Assembly (NCBI RefSeq): GCF_900142785.1
Contig: NZ_FRCD01000006.1
Span: forward strand, 124,001 to 188,000
DNA: 64,000 nt
Direction: 5' to 3'
From: Chryseobacterium carnipullorum
GTDB lineage: Bacteria > Bacteroidota > Bacteroidia > Flavobacteriales > Weeksellaceae
Below, one piece after another: positions 50,397-59,415 of this stretch (position 1 is the first letter of the stretch; every line of letters starts with the position of its first letter). Under the pieces are notes generated by a model. It was not told the origin of the DNA. It worked only from the letters and a program-made list of their open reading frames with translations, and did no database searches. The translations under genes and the position numbers were made by a program.

Positions 50397-51920
50397 ATGC
50401 TTACACGTAAAAAAGAAAGTCTTGAAACAGGGGATCAGTTATTCCGTAAAAGTTCAGGCGAAAATCAAGGTACTCTGGCACAAATCATGTCAGGATATTC
50501 AAAGCTTCTCATCGATGATCCTGTTATGCCTTTTAGGGAGGAAAATCTTCAGGAAATAGCAGGTAATGTGGACTATGGAGTGCTTGAAGCACTTGATGGC
50601 ACCTGGGTAAGTTATAATGCCAATTACAATAAAAACGTAGGTGAAGCTTCACTGGCAGGCGGAATACATACGACGATCATGCCTTCACCCGGTACGAATT
50701 CAGGAACAATTCCCGGAAAATTCAGTTTTGATTGTGAGGAATATATCGAAAAGCTTACCTTTTCTCTGGTTCCCGGCGGTGTCCGTAACCGTGGCGGTGC
50801 CAGTGAGTTATTTTGTGGTGCTGTGAAATATGAGCAGACGATCAAAAGTGTCAATAAAGAAGCAGGACAGCAAAATTTACAATATGAATCAATCCATGAG
50901 GAAAACGGCATGTATTTGTGGCTGAGTAATGTATACAACCATGCTGCGACCAAAGAATCAATAGAAAAAGACCGGGGTATTCACGCTTTTTCTGACGAGG
51001 ATTTTGAAAAATACGGCTACAAGGGAGAATACAGAGACGAACCGCTGGTTCAGGTAAAAGATGAAAATGGTACGCCTTCCTATATCCTTTTAAGCGACTT
51101 AAAGGAAGGACAGGAATACTTTGAAATCATCCCTGCTCAGGAGCTAAAACCAGGTGATGGTATCAAAGGGCCTTATTTTATTCCTGACTACTCTATTTCA
51201 AGAAGTGGTGTTATTCCTCATGGGAGTACGATTACTTTACTGGGAGATATTGCTCCAAACGGTAACCATTACTTAATCAATGGGGCCCCCCAATTCCCTT
51301 ATGGGCTTCCTGCCTGGCAGACTGACCATCTTTCGATTTCAAAAACCATGGGAGGAGCCGGGCATGAGCCTATCAATCTTGATCTGCCTGCACCGGAATG
51401 GGTTCATGAAACACTGACCGATAAAAATGATGAGGGTTCAAATAAAATTTATACGCAGCGAATACTTGCCGATCATTTATATCCTTATTCTGTACGACCG
51501 GATTTACGATTAAGAGATACGTTAAGCGGCCAGAATGTAAGCAACTATGTCTTTGTGCAAATGTCATCAAAAATGAAGACGGGAGCACAGGGAGGAATTT
51601 TAAATGTTCCTTTTGTGAATCGCTTTGTGCCCACGGTTGAAGTAGACTTCCGTCTGTGGATTGAAACAGTGATTGAAAATGGAAAAGAAATCATTCAGCT
51701 GCAATATGAGCAGATTGTATTTTTTGAATTTGATTTCGGAAATGACGGAGGTACGACGAGCTGGCCTCATATCCAAGTGAATACCCTTCGTAGATTAGAG
51801 GATATTCCTGAAGATCAGCGAAAGGTCATTGAAGAACAGTTCTTTGATAAAAAACCAGATACGATCGCTACAGGTGATACGGCTAACCCGGCTGCCGGAT
51901 GTCCTTACCATAAGGAATAA
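50397..51920 (+). CDS. Large protein of unknown function in the oxidative cluster
   Basis: A 507-aa protein without signal peptide. Residues ~60-170 look beta-rich and lipocalin-like (VLEALDGTWVSYNANYNK, KLTFSLVPGGVRNRG, NGMYLWLSN). The middle contains PHGSTITLLGDIAP, and the C-terminal third repeats beta segments ending in CPYHKE with a single CxxH pair at 502-505. I do not recognise a named family; a heme- or lipid-binding role is suggested only by the beta-barrel-like start. It lies 18 bp after the ferritin-like gene and ends at a strong terminator, closing the cluster. Confidence 0.8.
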   Translation: MLTRKKESLETGDQLFRKSSGENQGTLAQIMSGYSKLLIDDPVMPFREENLQEIAGNVDYGVLEALDGTWVSYNANYNKNVGEASLAGGIHTTIMPSPGTNSGTIPGKFSFDCEEYIEKLTFSLVPGGVRNRGGASELFCGAVKYEQTIKSVNKEAGQQNLQYESIHEENGMYLWLSNVYNHAATKESIEKDRGIHAFSDEDFEKYGYKGEYRDEPLVQVKDENGTPSYILLSDLKEGQEYFEIIPAQELKPGDGIKGPYFIPDYSISRSGVIPHGSTITLLGDIAPNGNHYLINGAPQFPYGLPAWQTDHLSISKTMGGAGHEPINLDLPAPEWVHETLTDKNDEGSNKIYTQRILADHLYPYSVRPDLRLRDTLSGQNVSNYVFVQMSSKMKTGAQGGILNVPFVNRFVPTVEVDFRLWIETVIENGKEIIQLQYEQIVFFEFDFGNDGGTTSWPHIQVNTLRRLEDIPEDQRKVIEEQFFDKKPDTIATGDTANPAAGCPYHKE

Positions 51921-51937
51921 ATACAATTCAAATATAA

Positions 51938-51967
51938 AAAAAAGAGGCACTAATTTGCCTCTTTTTT
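51938..51967 (+). terminator. Terminator of the oxidative gene cluster
   Basis: AAAGAGGCA and TGCCTCTTT are perfect 9-bp arms with loop CTAATT and a T6 tail, 20 bp after the last stop. Confidence 0.9.
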
Positions 51968-52039
51968 ATTTTCTTTACAGTGGGTTTTGAAATCAAAAGC
52001 TCACCTACGATATATCTTACTTACTCATTTTACAGTATC

Positions 52040-52669
52040 CTACAGATTTTCATAGGTCTGATCTATTAAAAAAGACACTGCTTTTTTGATTTTCTCACGG
52101 CCGTCCTCCGTACTAAGGTCTATCCCGCAAAAAATGCTCCCGTTCACAGACGAATACATGTTCAGATAATAAAGTCCGGAAATGATAATAGCCGTTATGG
52201 CCCGAAAATCCTGCGTCCGTTCTCCGAAATGCGGCTCTATGATGAATTTAAAAAGGCTTTCTCCGTTTTCCTCCTGCATGTTGGTCATTTTGGTTAATGA
52301 CTTTCTGGATTCAGATAAACGCCACAGCAATAATTTCTGCACTTCCCTGTTCTTAAATATATAATCAAATTGCTCCAGTAACATGGCTTCGGTAAATAAT
52401 CTTCCGCCGGTTTCCAAATCCGGTGCCATTTTTTCGGTCGTTACGTTACTCCAATAGTCCTTAGACCGGATGTATTCGTCCATAAGACCGTTTATTCCTC
52501 CAAAATAGGTATAGATCATTTTTTTATCTACCCCTGCGGTGGTGGCAATATCATTTACCTTTAATCCTGCATATCCCTTCGTTTTCAGAATTTTTCCAAC
52601 CGCGTCCAAAAATTTCTTTTTACTGCGTTCCTTGTTTCGGATACTGCCTGCTGCTGATTTTCTTTCCAT
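52040..52669 (-). CDS. TetR-family regulator beside the oxidative cluster
   Basis: A 209-aa regulator with a full TetR HTH (VNDIATTAGVDKKMIYTYFG, residues about 39-58) and a C-terminal helical ligand domain. It is convergent with the oxidative gene cluster, from which it is separated by that cluster's terminator. An ACACT-TTGT-AGTGT palindrome at 52718-52731 upstream is a plausible autoregulatory site. The region it would have controlled on the other side is decayed, so its present target may be itself or distant genes. Confidence 0.9.
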   Translation of the reverse strand: MERKSAAGSIRNKERSKKKFLDAVGKILKTKGYAGLKVNDIATTAGVDKKMIYTYFGGINGLMDEYIRSKDYWSNVTTEKMAPDLETGGRLFTEAMLLEQFDYIFKNREVQKLLLWRLSESRKSLTKMTNMQEENGESLFKFIIEPHFGERTQDFRAITAIIISGLYYLNMYSSVNGSIFCGIDLSTEDGREKIKKAVSFLIDQTYENL

Positions 52670-52717
52670 GATTAAACATTCAATGATACAAGTTTATGAA
52701 ATTTTTTATTATTGTAA

Positions 52718-52731
52718 ACACTTTGTAGTGT
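52718..52731. promoter_or_regulatory. Palindrome upstream of the TetR gene
   Basis: ACACT-TTGT-AGTGT lies 49 bp before the TetR start. On the plus strand, TTTG (52722-52725) and TATATTTG (52741-52748) form a promoter-like pair with a 15-bp spacer directed into the decayed region, so a regulator bound to the palindrome would block it. Confidence 0.5.
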
Positions 52732-52748
52732 CTTATTTTGTATATTTG

Positions 52749-53434
52749 CAGAAACTAAGCCATTCAATATATATTTAAACACTCATTAAGTTGAAAAAAC
52801 TAAGAACAATTCCGGTCGCATTATTGCGTATGTAAGGGCAAAAAAGCCTTCAGACACAGGGAAAATAAGATTTTTATGACATCCTTTTATCCTCGGATAA
52901 AATGTTAATGAAAAGTAAAACGATTTCTTTTAAAGAATTCATTTTTTTTCCGGTTCCGAAGATTGTATAAATGATGGATGGATGGAATAATCGATCTGAA
53001 CTCCAAATTTCGGAAAGGATCAGTGAAGACAACTTTACAGCATTAATCTCTAAAGCTGCAGAAGTTGATCCATGAAAACTGAATGATCCTGTCGTTAATG
53101 GTTCCCTCAGTTTATTCTCTCAGTTTAAGAATGCTTCTGAAATAACCATCCGAAGCAGTTGAGAAATGATGGTTTGAACACACTTATGATGAAGTTTTGA
53201 AAAAGCGAAAATGTGGTTGTACCCGTAACATAAAGACAATTTCGAGCTCACTAAGGTAAAAACACTTAATGCAGACAGCAACGCTAGATTTCTAATGTTG
53301 CTGTTTTTTTGTTTTCTCAAAAAAATTCTGCTCGTAAATCAGACGATTAAAAAACATTTTCCTTTATTTTCTGCTGACAACCACCGTCACACCTCTGCCC
53401 TACTTTTGTGATATAATTGAAAAGCTTCAAAAAA
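52749..53434. other. Decayed region with short ORF remnants
   Basis: About 700 bp without an intact gene. It includes the palindrome TTTTATCCTCGGATAAAA (52885-52902), a 34-codon remnant from 52972 (MMDGWNNRSELQ...) stopping in the same reading direction, and a longer segment in another frame (DPVVNGSLSLFSQFKNASEI). None matches a family I can name. It looks like the residue of one or more lost genes divergent from the TetR gene. Confidence 0.5.
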
Positions 53435-53560
53435 ATGAATTTAGTATCAATGCGAATGATCACCGCCAATATCGAAAGTTTAGTGGATTTTTATCAACAG
53501 GTAACCGGGATTCAAGCCATGCGGTACACTCCCGATTTTGCTGAACTGAAAGCAGCATAA
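53435..53560 (+). pseudogene. Truncated glyoxalase/VOC-family gene remnant
   Basis: The 41-codon frame reads MNLVSMRMITANIESLVDFY and YTPDFAELKAA before a stop. This matches the first beta-alpha-beta module of vicinal oxygen chelate (glyoxalase/dioxygenase-like) proteins, normally 120-130 aa. After the stop the expected continuation is gone. A leftover N-terminus is therefore all that remains. Confidence 0.75.
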
Positions 53561-53783
53561 CGATCAACAGCTTTCGCATCATTCACCACAAATGAAGCCT
53601 TTTATAAGGTTATTTTCTGAGCAAAAACACCCGTCTGTCTTTTCATATACAATTTAAAAGATCAAAATTGCAAAATAATTTCAATTAAAATGTAAATTGG
53701 AACAAGATTGGAAAGCAATTTGAAATATTCATATACAAATTTCAAAGATTGGCTTTGTATTTTAACACCAATAACAATATAAG

Positions 53784-56270
53784 ATGAAAAAAAAACTACC
53801 GAACAAAGGAACCGGAAAAAGAAAGAAGGTCGTACTGATCATCATTGGGACATTGATTTTTTTAGGCCTTATTTTCCCATTTGTGCTGAATATTTATCTT
53901 AAAAATAAATTGCCGCAACTGGTCAATGAAAAAACGCCCTACCAAATCAGTCTTAAAGATTTTAGTCTTAATCTTTTTAAGGGCCATATTTCCGCTCACT
54001 CAATCACTATTAAAACCAAACAGACTACCGATCCTTCGGTGACTCAAATTAACGGAGACATTAAAAGTCTGCGTATTGAAAATTTTGGGATCTGGAATGC
54101 CATTTTCAACAAGTCTTATCACATCAGAGAGGTCCAACTCATTGATCCCAATGTGAAAATGATACTGGGCCAATCCAAAAAGAAAAAAGATCCGTCGCAA
54201 AAGAAGATAAATTTTGGTGTTGAAAATATTCTGGTGACCAATGGAAATATCTCTGTTAAAGGCAAAGACAAAAAAGATCTCATGACCGGAAAAAATGTAA
54301 ACATCCATCTTTCGGAAATTAAGCTGAGCCAAAATGCAGCAAAATTACCTGTTGAGTTTAAAGATTTTAAAATTGATGCCCACGATGTACTGATTACCGT
54401 CAACGATTTCTATCAGATTTACGCCACTACCATTGATGCCAAAAATAAACAGCTGAATATTTCTGAGTTTCACCTGAAACCTATTGAAAGTCCTGCATTG
54501 TACAATGCTAAAAATGTGTTTGACCTGAAAATCAATCAGCTTGCTGCAGACAATTTCAGCATCAATCAGGATTCTCTGATCATCGAGAATGCAAAATTCG
54601 TAAAACCTCAATTGATTGTTACCTCAACGAACAAAAAGGAAGTAAAAGAAAATCCGAAAGAAGTTAACCTCAAAATTGGGATTAAAAATCTTGATTTTGG
54701 ACAGGGTTCAGTTCTTGTTCAGCACAGGGATAAAACGAAAGTAGCTTCTATAGATAACTTTCATCTGAATTTAAAGGATATTGTTTTCGATAAAAAAACG
54801 GTCAAAGAAAAAATCCCTTTTGCCTTTTCTACCCACAATATTGAATTTGAAAACATCTATTTCAAATCTGATCCTTTGCAGGCGGTGAATATCAAAAAAA
54901 TCACCTCGAACGACTCAAATATTTTAATTGACAATGTAGCGTTTAAAGCCATAGGAAAAAGTGCCACAAAAGATCTGTTCAACATCAAAACGGAGAAAGT
55001 TGAGATCCTGAATAATACCTCAAAATTTGCAGGACAGCAGTTGCAATTGCAGCTCGGCAAAATCAATGTGTATCACCCGAGTGTAGAAATTATTGCAGCA
55101 ACCCGTAAAGTGAAGGCTCCTAAAAAAACAAATACGGCAACACCGGATCTGCTGGCTAACCTTGGTTCGCTTCATATTATCGACGGGACTTTTATTCAGA
55201 AAAAGCAAGGTCAGGAAAAAGTAAAGGTCGGGAATTTTAATGTAGAACTCAATTCAGTGACCACCAATAAAGACATTCTTAAAGAATCGATTCCTTTTCA
55301 TGTTAAAAATCAATTAATTACTGCTAAAAAAATAGATGTAGACGCCGGAAAATATTACCGCCTGAAAGTGGATCATATAAAAAATACAGGAAAACTGACG
55401 GCTGCGACCAACTTTGCCTTTCTTCCTAAATATTCAAGGGCTCAGTTTAACCGTTTAATTGCAGTTGAGGAGGATCTTTACACCATAAAGGCTAAATCGA
55501 TCATGATTACGGATAAAAACTCAGCATTGGGAGGAAAAACAAGTATCGATCTGGATCATATTGTTTTTGACGGTATCGACTGTAATATTTATCATGACCT
55601 TGCTCCACCGGATGATATTGGTGTACGGTATATGTTCAGTAAAAAGCTTCGTGATGTAAAATTTCCATTATACATCAAACAGATCGACATCAAAAATTCA
55701 AAGCTTTCGTATGAGGAAGTGGCTGAAAAAGCCAATATTCCGGGTAAGATCACTTTTGGGGATTTCAATGCGAAAATCAGAGATGTCAACAGTGCGAAGA
55801 TGAAAGGCAAACCAACATTGGTAAAAGTGGATTCAAACTTCAATTTTTTTGGAGATGCTCCTACAGATGTACACTGGCAGTTTGATGTCGCTAATAAAAA
55901 TGATGACTATGCCATCAATGGTACGATAAAAAATCTTTCTGTAGATAACGCCAACCTGTTTGTAAGGCCATATCTTAATGTGAGTCTCGACGGCCAGATT
56001 CAGTATCTGAAATTTGATTATAAGGGTAACAGTAGTAAAATCGGGGGTAACTTTTACTTTAAATATACCGATATGCATGTCAACTTTTTAAATAAGAACA
56101 CAGGAAAAGAGAAAAAAGTACTGAGTGCGATTGCTAATATTTTCGTTAAAAATGATTCGAAAGGTGAACCTGATCATGTAGAAGTTGATGTAAAGCGTGA
56201 TCCCAATAAAAGTTTCTTCAATACTTTGTGGCAGGGAATTATGGAGGGATTGAAAAAATATCTGATTTAA
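53784..56270 (+). CDS. AsmA/DUF748-like envelope protein
   Basis: An 828-aa protein with one N-terminal TM helix (about 17-37) and a large exported part of repeated beta motifs. Examples are INGDIKSLRIENFGIWNAIF, VNLKIGIKNLDFGQGSVLV and FKYTDMHVNFLNKNTG near the C-terminus. The pattern of repeated short strands anchored in the inner membrane fits AsmA-like proteins, which resemble bridge-type lipid carriers and assist outer-membrane homeostasis. It lies alone, preceded by the decayed region. Exact partners are unknown. Confidence 0.8.
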   Translation: MKKKLPNKGTGKRKKVVLIIIGTLIFLGLIFPFVLNIYLKNKLPQLVNEKTPYQISLKDFSLNLFKGHISAHSITIKTKQTTDPSVTQINGDIKSLRIENFGIWNAIFNKSYHIREVQLIDPNVKMILGQSKKKKDPSQKKINFGVENILVTNGNISVKGKDKKDLMTGKNVNIHLSEIKLSQNAAKLPVEFKDFKIDAHDVLITVNDFYQIYATTIDAKNKQLNISEFHLKPIESPALYNAKNVFDLKINQLAADNFSINQDSLIIENAKFVKPQLIVTSTNKKEVKENPKEVNLKIGIKNLDFGQGSVLVQHRDKTKVASIDNFHLNLKDIVFDKKTVKEKIPFAFSTHNIEFENIYFKSDPLQAVNIKKITSNDSNILIDNVAFKAIGKSATKDLFNIKTEKVEILNNTSKFAGQQLQLQLGKINVYHPSVEIIAATRKVKAPKKTNTATPDLLANLGSLHIIDGTFIQKKQGQEKVKVGNFNVELNSVTTNKDILKESIPFHVKNQLITAKKIDVDAGKYYRLKVDHIKNTGKLTAATNFAFLPKYSRAQFNRLIAVEEDLYTIKAKSIMITDKNSALGGKTSIDLDHIVFDGIDCNIYHDLAPPDDIGVRYMFSKKLRDVKFPLYIKQIDIKNSKLSYEEVAEKANIPGKITFGDFNAKIRDVNSAKMKGKPTLVKVDSNFNFFGDAPTDVHWQFDVANKNDDYAINGTIKNLSVDNANLFVRPYLNVSLDGQIQYLKFDYKGNSSKIGGNFYFKYTDMHVNFLNKNTGKEKKVLSAIANIFVKNDSKGEPDHVEVDVKRDPNKSFFNTLWQGIMEGLKKYLI

Positions 56271-56401
56271 TATGAATATAAATTAAAAAAGTACAAAACC
56301 GGAAGGGGAAACTTTGAGAGCATCAATAAAACATGGTGAAATGATGTATTTTTTAAACTTGCAGCTTTCCTTTTCCGGTCTGGGGCTTCGTTATCGTATG
56401 A

Positions 56402-57430
56402 TTATTTTTTTGAGATGAAACTGATGGCTTCCTGAACATTTTTGTCTGCCAGCAGATCATTAAAATTATCCTGTTTTGAAACCGCGATATCAGGAATGAT
56501 AGGGTCATAGTAAATACCGTTTCTGTCCGTATCCAGGGCAACGCTTAGAATCAGCACGGTACTGAAAGGCAATTCTACATTTACATTGGCGGTGGTCATT
56601 CCGAATGTTTTTTCTCCTATAAAGATGGTATTAGGCCTTCCTTTAAAAGCCAATGCTGTTACTTCTCCGGAACTGGCCGTTAACTGCCCTGTAATGACTG
56701 CTACTTTTGCCTGGTCAAGTAACTCTCCACTCGGGTTGATATGCGATGTTTTTTTAGAGTTGTCCAGGTACTTTCCTTTTTCCATTCTGACCTTACTTTT
56801 TTGTTTTTTATTGACATCAACAGTCCCCCAAATATCGTTATCTCCAAGGAAATCGTACAAAGCAAGTAACATAGGTGCAGAATTTCCGCCCGTATTCAAG
56901 CGCAGATCGATAATCCAGCCTTGCAGTTTATTTTTGGCTTTAATCTCAGCAATCTGATCATACATAGGCTGAGCTGTTTTATGGGTGTTTTCCTGACTAA
57001 AATCTAAAGATTTGATTCCCGGCATCATAATATATCCTACTTTCCCGTCCAGAACTTTTACTTCAAAGCCCGGTTTTGTAGCATATTTGTCTTTCCATTG
57101 CTGACTTAAATTCTCTGTTGAGGCTTTCAAAGTTACTCCATAGACTTTATCTTTATAAATCACTTTACAATGTGTCGCCTTAATTTTCCCAAACAGGACC
57201 TCAGTCTCTTTTAATGAGCTTTTAAAATCATTGTATTTTTTTAAATTCTGGTTGGTTTCACTGCTGACCGTCTTCCAGTCTACTTCTTTTTTATAGACAT
57301 AGTCAGATTTGAGCAAGGGCAGTAATTTATCATAGAATACTTTGATACTATCCTGTGAGGTCATTGCTTTTTGTGCATTTAACTGAAGTGATAAACTGCA
57401 AATACCAAGCAGTAGCCATAATTTTCTCAT
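56402..57430 (-). CDS. Exported S41-family protease
   Basis: A 342-aa protein with a signal peptide (WLLLGICSLSLQLNAQ). It has a compact C-terminal-processing-protease core: GYIMMPGIKSLDFS, IIDLRLNTGGNSAPML (the tail-specific motif), TGQLTASSGEVTALAF with nucleophile S254, and IGEKTFG with general base K274. No PDZ insert of normal size is seen, so it is a short S41 protein. It may trim or degrade exported peptides; the substrate is unknown. A single gene on the minus strand. Confidence 0.88.
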   Translation of the reverse strand: MRKLWLLLGICSLSLQLNAQKAMTSQDSIKVFYDKLLPLLKSDYVYKKEVDWKTVSSETNQNLKKYNDFKSSLKETEVLFGKIKATHCKVIYKDKVYGVTLKASTENLSQQWKDKYATKPGFEVKVLDGKVGYIMMPGIKSLDFSQENTHKTAQPMYDQIAEIKAKNKLQGWIIDLRLNTGGNSAPMLLALYDFLGDNDIWGTVDVNKKQKSKVRMEKGKYLDNSKKTSHINPSGELLDQAKVAVITGQLTASSGEVTALAFKGRPNTIFIGEKTFGMTTANVNVELPFSTVLILSVALDTDRNGIYYDPIIPDIAVSKQDNFNDLLADKNVQEAISFISKK

Positions 57431-57740
57431 GTTATCTATTAATGGTTATCAATGATGTTGTATACCGAATATAATTAAAAAATATATCCTGTTATGTATT
57501 TCTGTGTTTTTATTTCAGGATTTTACGCTGTTTTGTTCACTTTATAATTCATCAGAAAAAATTTAAATAGAAAATTATCAAAGATTTATAAAATCTATTA
57601 TTTCTCCCGAAGCACCGATAGAAAACCGTCACTAACTGATCATCAGAACATTCCACGAAGAAAAGATGAATAATATTTAGCAAACATATCTTATAAAACG
57701 TAGCGAAATTGTTTCTTTTGCAGTTTAATTTTTATTTTAC
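57431..57740. other. AT-rich gap before the orphan gene promoter
   Basis: Around 310 bp between the divergent S41 and 119-aa genes. Apart from the promoter at its right edge I see no gene, repeat or hairpin worth naming. Confidence 0.5.
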
Positions 57741-57771
57741 TTTGATTTATTTTAGCTTATGGGTAAATTTG
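57741..57771 (+). promoter_or_regulatory. Near-consensus promoter of the 119-aa gene
   Basis: TTTG (57741-57744), a 19-bp spacer and TAAATTTG (57764-57771) match the Bacteroidota primary sigma pattern exactly. The ATG at 57788 is only 16 bp after the -7 box, so the leader is very short. Confidence 0.75.
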
Positions 57772-57787
57772 TATAAAATTTAAATTA

Positions 57788-58147
57788 ATGAACTTTACAC
57801 TTGAGCTCAATACACAGAAACCAGGTTCTAATATTGTATTCAACACTATCGTATTTGATTCGTTCAAGGTTAATATAGTTGAAAGGTATTTGGGAAGGAT
57901 GAATTTTCATCCGAAATTATCCTATGTCTTATTTAAAATAAGGACTCTGGATAATGAAATCATTAAAACAAGAGAAGGAAATTCAAGGGTAAAAATCAAA
58001 GGAGATCATTTTGAAACCTATCAAAAACTCGTGCAAGTTTTAAATTCATATGATTATAAAAACAGGCTGATGAACAGGCAGGAAGCAGACCAGGATTATG
58101 TACATTTCCTTTTAAGTCTTGTTCTGGCAAATTATCAGCTAGCTTAA
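57788..58147 (+). CDS. Orphan 119-aa protein of unknown function
   Basis: A small cytoplasmic protein of mixed alpha/beta character (IVFNTIVFDSFKVNIVERYL, then EGNSRVKIKGDHFETYQKLV), with no signal peptide and no motif I recognise. Codon use resembles its neighbours, and a near-perfect promoter lies 17 bp upstream, so it is expressed rather than chance. It is followed at 16 bp by a broken NTF2-like gene. Confidence 0.7.
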   Translation: MNFTLELNTQKPGSNIVFNTIVFDSFKVNIVERYLGRMNFHPKLSYVLFKIRTLDNEIIKTREGNSRVKIKGDHFETYQKLVQVLNSYDYKNRLMNRQEADQDYVHFLLSLVLANYQLA

Positions 58148-58163
58148 TTAAGCTTTTTAATTA

Positions 58164-58514
58164 ATGATTCATATAGATCATAAAACAGTTTTAGAAAAAG
58201 CAAATAAAGCGATCCCGGACCGTGATCATGAAACCTTCCTTGGCTGGCTATTGCACCGATGATGTGCAATGGACCTTCGCAGGAGACAGAGTGCTTTCGG
58301 GAAAAATGACATACGCGGATATATGGCGGATACGTATAAAAAGCCACCAAAATTTGATGTAGAATACCTGATTGAGAAAGGTGATTATATGACCGCTGTT
58401 GGCACCATAAGCCTGTTGGAGGAGAATGGATGGGTAGCATATGATTACTGTGATGTCTGGAGATTTGAAAATGGACTCATGGCTGAACTGAAAGCCTTTG
58501 TCATTAGAAAATAA
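58164..58514 (+). pseudogene. NTF2/SnoaL-like gene broken by two frameshifts
   Basis: Three frames together give a protein of the SnoaL/NTF2-like fold. The first, from ATG 58164, reads MIHIDHKTVLEKANKAIPDR to about 58248. The second reads YCTDDVQWTFAGDRVLSGK to about 58310, and the third NDIRGYMADTYKKPPKF and onward to AFVIRK. One extra base near 58245 and one missing A in the run near 58305 cancel out, so one full-length gene is recovered by two small corrections. As it stands no complete product can be made. Either this is a recent pseudogene or there are two sequencing errors. Confidence 0.85.
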
Positions 58515-58617
58515 TCCCCCTGAATCTGGAGTAAGAATGATTGAAATCCTTTACGACAAGGGCTGGAGACTGAACATCAGACGGTTATCGGGAATTCATT
58601 TTTTCGCAAAAATAAGC

Positions 58618-58648
58618 AAAGGCTTTCGGGTTATTCCGGAAGCCTTTT
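58618..58648 (+). terminator. Terminator after the NTF2-like pseudogene
   Basis: AAAGGCTTTCGG and CCGGAAGCCTTT arms (one G-T pair) with a 6-base loop and T5 tail, about 104 bp after the pseudogene end. Confidence 0.75.
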
Positions 58649-58678
58649 TATAACACCTAAAATTCATTAGACCTGTTT

Positions 58679-59185
58679 TTATTTTTTAATGAAAGCAACG
58701 GCATCCACTTCAATGAGCATATGATCCAATGCTAATTTAGGGACAGGAATCAGTGTACTTGCCGGAAATGTATTCTTTTTCCATGTGTTATGCATTTCCT
58801 CTGTCCATATTTTAAGCTTCTCCTGATCGTGATCAACGATGAGGATGGTGATTTTAAGCACCTCTGCAACGCCTGCTCCATATTCGGCAAGCACTGTCTC
58901 CAAATTCTTCAGCGAATACTTCACCTGGGTTCTAAAATCCTCGGAAAGGCTATGCTTCAGATCTTCTCCGCCACTTTGCCCGGATATGAATACATATTGG
59001 CCTTTCCCTTCAGCACTGGTCGCATGAGAAAAAGCAAACGGAGTAGGATCAAAAAGAGTTTTTGGATTTTTATTGGTGACGGAGGTTTTGTTGGTCTGGT
59101 CCATGATTTTATTTTGATTGTTATTTTGTGAAAAGATAAGACATCCTAAACAGAGCGCAGACAGACTGAATAATATACGTTTCAT
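58679..59185 (-). CDS. Exported RidA-family protein
   Basis: A 168-aa protein with a signal peptide (FSLSALCLGCLIFSQ) in front of a RidA/YjgF fold (FISGQSGGEDLKH, AEVLKITILIVDHDQEKL, FPASTLIPVPKLALDHMLIE). RidA deaminates reactive imines; its catalytic Arg (in VARLPKD of Escherichia coli) aligns here with Lys in VPKLALD, so the classic activity may be lost. Most RidA proteins are cytoplasmic, so a secreted form points to another ligand. It lies under its own -7 box. Confidence 0.88.
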   Translation of the reverse strand: MKRILFSLSALCLGCLIFSQNNNQNKIMDQTNKTSVTNKNPKTLFDPTPFAFSHATSAEGKGQYVFISGQSGGEDLKHSLSEDFRTQVKYSLKNLETVLAEYGAGVAEVLKITILIVDHDQEKLKIWTEEMHNTWKKNTFPASTLIPVPKLALDHMLIEVDAVAFIKK

Positions 59186-59212
59186 GATATTTTTTGTATT
59201 GAATTAGTAGAG

Positions 59213-59220
59213 CAAATGTA
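59213..59220 (-). promoter_or_regulatory. -7 box of the RidA gene
   Basis: Minus-strand TACATTTG fits TAnnTTTG, 27 bp before the start codon. The 14-bp perfect palindrome TCAACATATGTTGA (59243-59256) lies just upstream in the -33 area and could be a regulator site. Confidence 0.5.
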
Positions 59221-59352
59221 AATTTCAAAGTTTTCAAAACCCTCAACATATGTTGACATTTTTACTTTTTATTCGCAGTACTTTCGTTCCAATTTTACAT
59301 TCTGAATACCAGGAAGAAACCGGAAATACAAGTCAACTGTACAGAATCTGTA

Positions 59353-59387
59353 CAAAAATGGACGAATCATTTTAGTGATTCGTCCAT
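59353..59387 (-). terminator. Terminator of the pgl operon
   Basis: Twelve-bp perfect arms ATGGACGAATCA and TGATTCGTCCAT with a 6-base loop; the minus-strand T-run follows. It starts 28 bp after the pgl stop. Confidence 0.92.
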
Positions 59388-59415
59388 CTATTGTCAAAGT
59401 TTACAGAGCGATTAA

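Noticed and set aside
50397..51920. Calling the 507-aa protein a cytochrome
   Set aside because: Only a single CxxH pair at the C-terminus and no CxxCH motif, so covalent heme is not supported.
53120..53320. 66-aa minus-strand frame in the decayed region
   Set aside because: No motif or promoter, composition unlike neighbouring genes; looks like chance in decayed DNA.
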